11,837 nt of DNA. Origin: JBBTTS01 sp038064135. GTDB taxonomy: Bacteria > Patescibacteriota > Saccharimonadia > Saccharimonadales > OMJO01. How positions within the stretch are numbered: the stretch's first letter is position 1; the number at the start of each line of letters is the position of its first letter. The DNA lies in contig JBBTTS010000021.1 in NCBI GenBank assembly GCA_038064135.1, positions 1 to 11,837 on the forward strand, written 5' to 3'. The translations under genes and the position numbers were made by a program. This document shows, one piece after another, positions 6,781-11,837 of this stretch. Under the pieces are notes generated by a model, which worked only from the letters and a program-made list of their open reading frames with translations, searched no databases and had not been told where the DNA came from.

Positions 6781-7578
6781 CTAATTATTTAATACTAGAG
6801 TTTTTATGTATTCTTGCCAGTCTTCTTGGTCTAATTTTTTTTCAGATATTAAAAACAACAGTAGGTTTTTAAAAATTAAGACACCTCTTTGCATTTCTGA
6901 ATCCGGAATATCATAATAATAAAAATTTCCACTATTGGTTTCAGCAACTTGACGAGATGTAATAGATAAACCATAAGCTTGTGCTATTGAATTTGCAGCT
7001 TTTTCTAAGGTTTCTTTATTTTGTACTTCTTCTATTTTTAGCTGTTGTTGACTTACAATTATTTTTTTTGAAAAATATTCATCTTCGAAACTTGCAGATT
7101 TTTTGTCGGGACTATACCTTAGACCGGTATCTCCCGATGCTTTTTTATTTAGTGAAACGGCTGGATTAAAATCAGGTTTAACAACTTGTGATTGTTCATT
7201 TTTTTGTTCTTCATTTTGTTGTTTTTCTGACGACGTTAAAAGTACTTTTATACCTGTTATAATCAATATTAACGCTAAACTAACTACAAGGTGTGGTTTG
7301 AACCTTTTAATAAAATTTGATAGTTTTTTGGAAATAATAATATGTTTAATTTTTGGTAACTTGAGCGTTATCTGGTTAGGTATTTTAATTTTGGGAAGCT
7401 TGAATTTAATCACACTTGGTATTTTGCTTTTATTTTTATTTGTTATGACTTCAACAACTGGAGTGGCTGGTTTTAGACGTTTTCGTAATCGTTCATCTGC
7501 TGTATTTAGCCATTCCGTATCTGAATCACTATGTGCTTTTTTGCGAAATATATTAAATCTTGTTATTTTTTGAAACAT
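6781..7578 (-). CDS. Single-pass membrane protein with Lys/Pro-rich cytoplasmic N-terminus
   Basis: This is a 265-residue protein from ATG 7578 to TAG 6783-6781, starting 9 nt after the kelch gene stops, so the two are probably co-transcribed. Residues 1-96 are strongly basic and include a short repeat (KFKLPKIKIP at 58-67 and TLKLPKIKHI at 71-80). One membrane helix spans about 97-115 (HLVVSLALILIITGIKVLL). A Glu/Gln/Lys-rich linker covers 118-135, and a soluble C-terminal domain of about 150 residues follows, with helical and mixed segments (EKAANSIAQAYGLSI, NFYYYDIP, MQRGVLIFKNLLLFLI). By the positive-inside rule the N-terminus is cytoplasmic and the C-terminal domain lies outside. No known family or catalytic motif is recognised. 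No Shine-Dalgarno is visible before the start. Base composition is more AT-rich than in the large flanking genes. Its position suggests service to the surface proteins, but that is inference. Confidence 0.85.
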   Translation of the reverse strand: MFQKITRFNIFRKKAHSDSDTEWLNTADERLRKRLKPATPVVEVITNKNKSKIPSVIKFKLPKIKIPNQITLKLPKIKHIIISKKLSNFIKRFKPHLVVSLALILIITGIKVLLTSSEKQQNEEQKNEQSQVVKPDFNPAVSLNKKASGDTGLRYSPDKKSASFEDEYFSKKIIVSQQQLKIEEVQNKETLEKAANSIAQAYGLSITSRQVAETNSGNFYYYDIPDSEMQRGVLIFKNLLLFLISEKKLDQEDWQEYIKTLVLNN

Positions 7579-7587
7579 AATACTGTT

Positions 7588-10500
7588 TTAAAAAGGAGTA
7601 TCTAGGGGTTGTTGTTCACCACCAGTAAAGGTTTTACCATGACGAAGCCTTTTAGAAGGATCCGAGGTAAAAAATAGACTTAAATCTGATACAGTCGGAC
7701 CTCTTGTGACATCTTCAGGATATCCAAATGTTTGTGATGCGTCTATACTTACATAAAAGTAAAAATATCTTGCACAGTTTATATTTCCGCCACCGCTTTC
7801 TTTAGGTGTATAAGTACCGGGAGTACCTAAACTAACATCTCCTACATTGGTTTCTGCCCCCCATGTGGTCATTTGTGCCATTGTGCTAGAAGTACCACAA
7901 TCTTCGTTGGGATTAACTAGCGTGTCTAAATCATGCATACTTCTATATTTTAACTGCCACCTGGCACCAATAGAATTATCTATCCCGTTCATAAGCCAGT
8001 CTGTAGGAAATACATCAGTGTCTGTATCAATCATTCGAGAGAAAATTGCAACTTGTGGTTGAGATTTTACTGATGAATGGTAATGTCTGTTCGTAGCAAG
8101 AGGCGCGCTGCAACCACCTCCCATCGTATATAATTTACCCTGTGAATAAGCTACTGCAGCGCCGTATCTGTCACCGGTGTAACGTACATTTGTTTCGTAC
8201 CATTCGCCCGTACCAGTTGGATTATTCCCTGTTGCAATTGTTGTATTTGCACTAATTGGTGTAATTATAGTGTTTGGTAAGCATGTGCTTGCTGCACTAC
8301 GACCACCAATCAAATATATGTATCCATTAGCAGATACTGCTTTCGCATCACGTAACGGACCAGGCAAACTAGTTGTATATGACCATGCTCCCACGGATCC
8401 ATCTTGTATAACATAAATTGATCCAGCACTAACAGTTTTGCTTGCGTCAACAGTTATTGATGTACCACCTGTATAGCCTGTTATGGTAGCTTTTGAACCA
8501 TCACTGTATTGAATAGTGTTGCCTACCATTGCACTGGTAAAAGTTGTACCCGATCCGGTTACCGTTGTACCTGATTGTGAAATAGTTCCAGTCTTATATC
8601 CAATCGATGTATATTGAGCGTCATTTAAGTAATTTGTACCATCAAAACCTCCAAACAAATATAGATTATTTGCATAAGCCGTCATTGCCAAGCCAGTTCT
8701 GGCAACATTAAATGATGTTGAAGTTGACCAAGCCGAAGTAATATCACCCCCAGAAACTAATTTAGGACTGACATAAACTGTTGCTGATACTGCAGCAGTA
8801 CCATCTAGCCCGCCAAGAACATATAATCTATTATCCCAAACCGCCGAACTAAATTTAGTTCTGGCAGCAGGTAATCCATTGGTTGCAGCTGTACCATTCC
8901 AAGTAGGATTTCCAGACGAAATACTTGACGTGTAATAAACAGTACTTTGTTCATTTGTCGATGTGTCGTCTTGACCTCCGATGTAATAAAGTGTACCTCC
9001 GGACACTTCTAGACTTCCCCACGCCCGATCAGCGGGTAAGTTTCCTCCTGCAGCCCATGTACCAATGGTCCCGTCAGCAGCACTTATTGCTGCATATTGA
9101 GTACTATTTGTTGCATTAGTACAGTCAGTAGCACTTATACAACCACCAGTAACGTATAAATATCCACTATAAATTGCCGAACTAGCCCCCCATCTATCTG
9201 TATCGACACTAAATGTCTGGTCGCTTTGAGCAGTGAAATCCGAGGCAGCACCACTATCATTATTATAAAGTTGAAAAATTTGGACTGCATCTTCAAAGCT
9301 TGTACAACTACTTGGACTATTTCCTACATCACATCCACCAAAAACATAAGCATAAGAATTAGATACAACCATGCTTAATCCCCATCTTTGATTAATTTCG
9401 ATAGACGAAGTTATAAAACTGTCAATGCTGCCATTACTTACGTTCATCTTTGACCATTCAATAAATGGAATAACTGTAGAGGTATCACCATCATAACCAC
9501 CAACTGTGTAAATGTGACCATTATAACCAAAACTAAAGCCACGTCTGCGTCCTACAGACATTTTATTAGGAAGATCAATCCAGTCAGCACCACCGTCAAC
9601 AGCAACAACATTATTATTATTGTCGAATTTGGCATATAAAACATCGTCTTTATCTGTTTCAGCTTGGCTCAGTCCTCCAATTAAATAAATATAATTAGCA
9701 TAGACCGTACCAGAGTGCGTTCCCAGTCCATCAGTAGTTGCGCCAGTTCCTGGCGTAGAATCTATCCTAAGCTGTCCAGAAGTACTGCACCCAGAAACGC
9801 TACCGGTCGTTGTTATGTTGCATTTGTATACTTCCTGTTCGTAATCACTACTCGAACACCCAGCACCACCCGCGCTTGTACCGCAGCCACCAAATACAAA
9901 CAAATTTCCCGGATTAGATCCAGCAGAAGCTGGATTTGCTCGAGCGTATGCATAGGTATACATTACATCTTCCGTAATGCCAGCTGTGGTCATATCAACA
10001 CTTTCCCAAGCACCATTTAAGCTACCATCACTATTTGTGTCATTATAGTAAATATTTGTTGAAATAGTTGATCCTGTTAAACCACCTACAATATATATTT
10101 GGTTGCCAAATACTGTTATGCCACCAGCTGCTACTCCTGTTGTACCATTTACTCTGTTAGTAGAATCGACGCACCATGCTCCATAGCTTGTTCCACCACA
10201 GGTTGTAGGCGCCGACAATTGACCATTGGTGTTTATTGAAACATAGGCTATATTACCTGTAGCGTCGGAATCGTCCCCTGCAGGATCTGAACCGCTACAA
10301 TCATAATCGATACACCCACCAATTACATACAAATATCCGTTTAGTATGGTAGTCATCACCAGTAACTGTCCTCCTTCACCGGCATCATCTCCTGTAGGAG
10401 GTAAGTTACAATTATATGGTGCACCGCCGCTACAGGGAGCCGTACCACTGGCTACAGAAATACTAACCGTTGATACTTCACCTGCAGGATTTATTACACC

Positions 10501-11837
10501 GTAATCTACATCAGCTAAAGTAGAGATGCATTCACCCGTAGTTGTGTTTTGTTGAGAACAACCGCCAATCCTATAAAGTCCATTTTGCCAGCCAACAATA
10601 TTGTAGCCAATTCTTTGATTTGATAGATTAGTTATACTTCCCCATTCGCTAATTGACCCGTCAGCGTTTATGCTACCAAGTTGTGTATCGCTTGCAACAG
10701 TTGTGCAATAACCGCTACCATTTACGGCTGTACAGCCGCCAGTTAGATATATGTATGCCCCCCACACGGTAGTAAATGTTCCACCAAGAGAACTCCTTGC
10801 TGTCGTAAAGCTTGTAGTAGCAGTCCATGTATTCATTGTGCCATCAGAATTAATTTTGGAATAATATACTGCTGATTGCAGGGTGCCGGTATTATTACCG
10901 CCGATAAGGTACATAGTTCCGTTATACATTTGCACGTTGTGCCCATGTCTTGCTGAAGGTAAAGCTTGCATTCCGGCTGTTGTCCAACTTCCTAATCTGC
11001 CGTTTGGCAAAATATCTGCTTCTTCGACTGTTGTCACGCCCCCAGTACTTGCATTTGTTTGACCACCTAAAACATACATCCGATTATTATAAGCATAAGC
11101 AGAGAAGTAACTTCTGGCAGTTCCACCATTTAAGCCCGTATCGGAGTACCAATATACCCAGTTAAGTTTATTTGTATCTGTTGGATGCCATAATTGTGGT
11201 TCTCCATTTGCTCCAATTTTTGCAATAAAAACAGTACTCTCACGATTTGTGCCGTCTGTACCACCCATAACATAAAGATACCCATTATACGCTAACATGG
11301 AATGTCCACGTCTAGCCTCCGCTAAATCATAATCTGTATCTGTACACCAACCGCTACATACTCCTGTGCCCGGATTAGGACTTTCTATAGCTAAAGTAGT
11401 TGAATTAAATTTTGCCCAATTTAGATTTGCCTTTGATGCCGGTGTTACAGATACTGGATTTATCGCTATAGTACTTGCTCCGTAAGTATCGTTTAATGAA
11501 CTGTCTGCTAAGGTTGCAGTACCTGTAGATACACCCGATAGAGGTGATGTATCAAGAGTAGCTGCTGCATAAGCGCAGTCATTAGCTCCTGTTGATCCAC
11601 CGGATAAAATTTTTGTGTGACCACTTGGAACCCAAGCTGTTGTACTAGGTTCGTCGGCATCAACACCGGTCGCTCTAACAACTAATGTTGCGTCACTGTC
11701 TGGCGTTGTAGCCGGAAATATAGGTACTGCGTTTGTACCGGAGCTTCCAGTCCCTGCGGTTCCTGAAACAACATCAGAAGAATTAAAACCCGTAACTCTA
11801 ACTATGACACCAGCCCATTCCTCACTAGAACCTGTCC
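7588..11837 (-). CDS. Giant kelch-repeat (beta-propeller) surface protein, N-terminus beyond window
   Basis: The frame is open from the right edge to TAA 7590-7588, giving 1415 visible residues. ATG 11298 is an internal methionine because the frame continues upstream without a stop for another 179 residues. Visible residues 1-150 are a Gly/Ser/Thr/Val-rich beta segment (EEWAGVIVRVTGF, LVVRATGVDADEPSTTAVW). From about 180 to 1240 I count 17 kelch-type 'Y(V/L/I)xGG' strands (YVMGG, YVLGG, YLIGG, YLTGG and so on), usually followed by 'VYYxxI..DGxxxxW' and preceded by 'ARxxxxxxxxNGxLY'. This is enough for two or three propellers. Many blades carry a Cys just after GG and a second Cys 5-10 residues on, as expected for an oxidised extracytoplasmic protein. 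A small beta-domain interrupts the array at about 1079-1144. The C-terminal 165 residues are a separate domain ending RLRHGKTFTGGEQQPLDTPF. No enzyme motif is seen. Kelch propellers usually bind protein or glycan, so adhesion or scaffolding at the surface is the likely role. Confidence 0.9.
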   Translation of the reverse strand, partial: TGSSEEWAGVIVRVTGFNSSDVVSGTAGTGSSGTNAVPIFPATTPDSDATLVVRATGVDADEPSTTAWVPSGHTKILSGGSTGANDCAYAAATLDTSPLSGVSTGTATLADSSLNDTYGASTIAINPVSVTPASKANLNWAKFNSTTLAIESPNPGTGVCSGWCTDTDYDLAEARRGHSMLAYNGYLYVMGGTDGTNRESTVFIAKIGANGEPQLWHPTDTNKLNWVYWYSDTGLNGGTARSYFSAYAYNNRMYVLGGQTNASTGGVTTVEEADILPNGRLGSWTTAGMQALPSARHGHNVQMYNGTMYLIGGNNTGTLQSAVYYSKINSDGTMNTWTATTSFTTARSSLGGTFTTVWGAYIYLTGGCTAVNGSGYCTTVASDTQLGSINADGSISEWGSITNLSNQRIGYNIVGWQNGLYRIGGCSQQNTTTGECISTLADVDYGVINPAGEVSTVSISVASGTAPCSGGAPYNCNLPPTGDDAGEGGQLLVMTTILNGYLYVIGGCIDYDCSGSDPAGDDSDATGNIAYVSINTNGQLSAPTTCGGTSYGAWCVDSTNRVNGTTGVAAGGITVFGNQIYIVGGLTGSTISTNIYYNDTNSDGSLNGAWESVDMTTAGITEDVMYTYAYARANPASAGSNPGNLFVFGGCGTSAGGAGCSSSDYEQEVYKCNITTTGSVSGCSTSGQLRIDSTPGTGATTDGLGTHSGTVYANYIYLIGGLSQAETDKDDVLYAKFDNNNNVVAVDGGADWIDLPNKMSVGRRRGFSFGYNGHIYTVGGYDGDTSTVIPFIEWSKMNVSNGSIDSFITSSIEINQRWGLSMVVSNSYAYVFGGCDVGNSPSSCTSFEDAVQIFQLYNNDSGAASDFTAQSDQTFSVDTDRWGASSAIYSGYLYVTGGCISATDCTNATNSTQYAAISAADGTIGTWAAGGNLPADRAWGSLEVSGGTLYYIGGQDDTSTNEQSTVYYTSSISSGNPTWNGTAATNGLPAARTKFSSAVWDNRLYVLGGLDGTAAVSATVYVSPKLVSGGDITSAWSTSTSFNVARTGLAMTAYANNLYLFGGFDGTNYLNDAQYTSIGYKTGTISQSGTTVTGSGTTFTSAMVGNTIQYSDGSKATITGYTGGTSITVDASKTVSAGSIYVIQDGSVGAWSYTTSLPGPLRDAKAVSANGYIYLIGGRSAASTCLPNTIITPISANTTIATGNNPTGTGEWYETNVRYTGDRYGAAVAYSQGKLYTMGGGCSAPLATNRHYHSSVKSQPQVAIFSRMIDTDTDVFPTDWLMNGIDNSIGARWQLKYRSMHDLDTLVNPNEDCGTSSTMAQMTTWGAETNVGDVSLGTPGTYTPKESGGGNINCARYFYFYVSIDASQTFGYPEDVTRGPTVSDLSLFFTSDPSKRLRHGKTFTGGEQQPLDTPF
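8110..11320 (-). repeat. Array of about 17 kelch-type beta-propeller blades
   Basis: Each unit of roughly 50-75 residues carries a central aromatic-x-x-Gly-Gly strand (YVMGG, YLIGG, YRIGG, YIVGG, FVFGG, YTVGG, YYIGG, YLFGG, YTMGG and others), an upstream small-residue strand with 'NGYLY' or 'NNRLY', and a downstream Trp or 'DGS' turn. Seventeen is not a multiple of 6 or 7, so the array probably forms more than one propeller, with atypical or missed blades or with some blades lying upstream of the window. Confidence 0.85.
8405..8600 (-). other. Small beta-domain inserted between kelch blades
   Basis: Visible residues about 1079-1144 break the blade pattern with alternating short strands: GTISQSGTTVTGSGTTFTSA, then MVGNTIQYSDGSKATITGY, then SITVDASKTVSAGSIYVI. 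Kelch sequence resumes with SVGAWSY. The 'GTVTVTGSGTTFTSAMVG..I.....' style is a self-contained beta-barrel-like module also known from phage and surface proteins. It probably protrudes from the propeller as an accessory binding or spacer element (inference). Confidence 0.6.

Noticed and set aside
7103..7573. Plus-strand open frame of 156 codons with hydrophobic stretches
   Set aside because: It is antisense to the 265-residue protein. The hydrophobic Phe/Leu runs come from complementing Lys codons.
7591..7598. AAAGGAGT on the plus strand, resembling a strong Shine-Dalgarno
   Set aside because: It is on the strand opposite to all genes, encodes the last residues of the kelch protein on the minus strand, and is not followed by a credible plus-strand gene.
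7588..11298. Taking ATG 11298 as the true start of the kelch gene
   Set aside because: The frame stays open without a stop to the window edge and the upstream 179 codons encode ordinary protein, including the strand leading into the first visible blade (RRGHSMLAYNG).

Overview
The window is almost entirely coding on the minus strand and reads as one leftward-transcribed cluster of four envelope or surface genes. In transcription order these are: (1) a very large kelch-repeat protein whose N-terminus lies beyond the right edge (7588-11837); (2) a 265-residue single-pass membrane protein with a lysine/proline-rich N-terminus (6781-7578); (3) a 273-residue protein with a signal-like N-terminus and two C-terminal membrane helices (5908-6729); and (4) a giant repeat-rich, fibre-like protein anchored by one N-terminal membrane helix, which runs off the left edge (1-5791). 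The gaps between genes are 9, 51 and 116 nt. No terminator is visible between them, so an operon is plausible, and its promoter would lie to the right of the window. No tRNA, rRNA, CRISPR array, transposon or metabolic gene was seen. Long plus-strand open frames are antisense shadows of these genes.

The organism is most likely an uncultivated bacterium of the Candidate Phyla Radiation (Patescibacteria). This is an inference. It rests on giant low-complexity surface proteins built from 'FRVQNxxG..LTVDT', 'LTLPxxxGTLC' and 'GGALTLxGG' modules, on kelch proteins ending in an 'RLRHGKTF.GG..QPLDTPF' tail, on weak or absent Shine-Dalgarno sequences, and on a 10-N scaffold gap typical of metagenome assemblies. 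The standard code fits: no in-frame TGA occurs in any of the genes, and the stops seen are TAA and TAG.

How the genes may work together (inference): both large proteins look extracytoplasmic and are rich in spaced cysteine pairs, Gly/Ser/Thr/Asn and beta-repeats. The two small membrane proteins between them could anchor, export or process them. A cell-surface attachment apparatus is the simplest reading, but no catalytic motif proves a function for any of the four.

The most notable points are: the strongest ribosome-binding site in the window sits in front of a 7-codon ORF that is in frame with the giant gene but separated from it by a TAA; cysteine-pair hairpins recur in at least six kelch blades and in five cassettes of the fibre protein; a small beta-domain is inserted into the kelch array; and a tandem repeat of about 16 residues fills the last 180 residues visible of the fibre protein.
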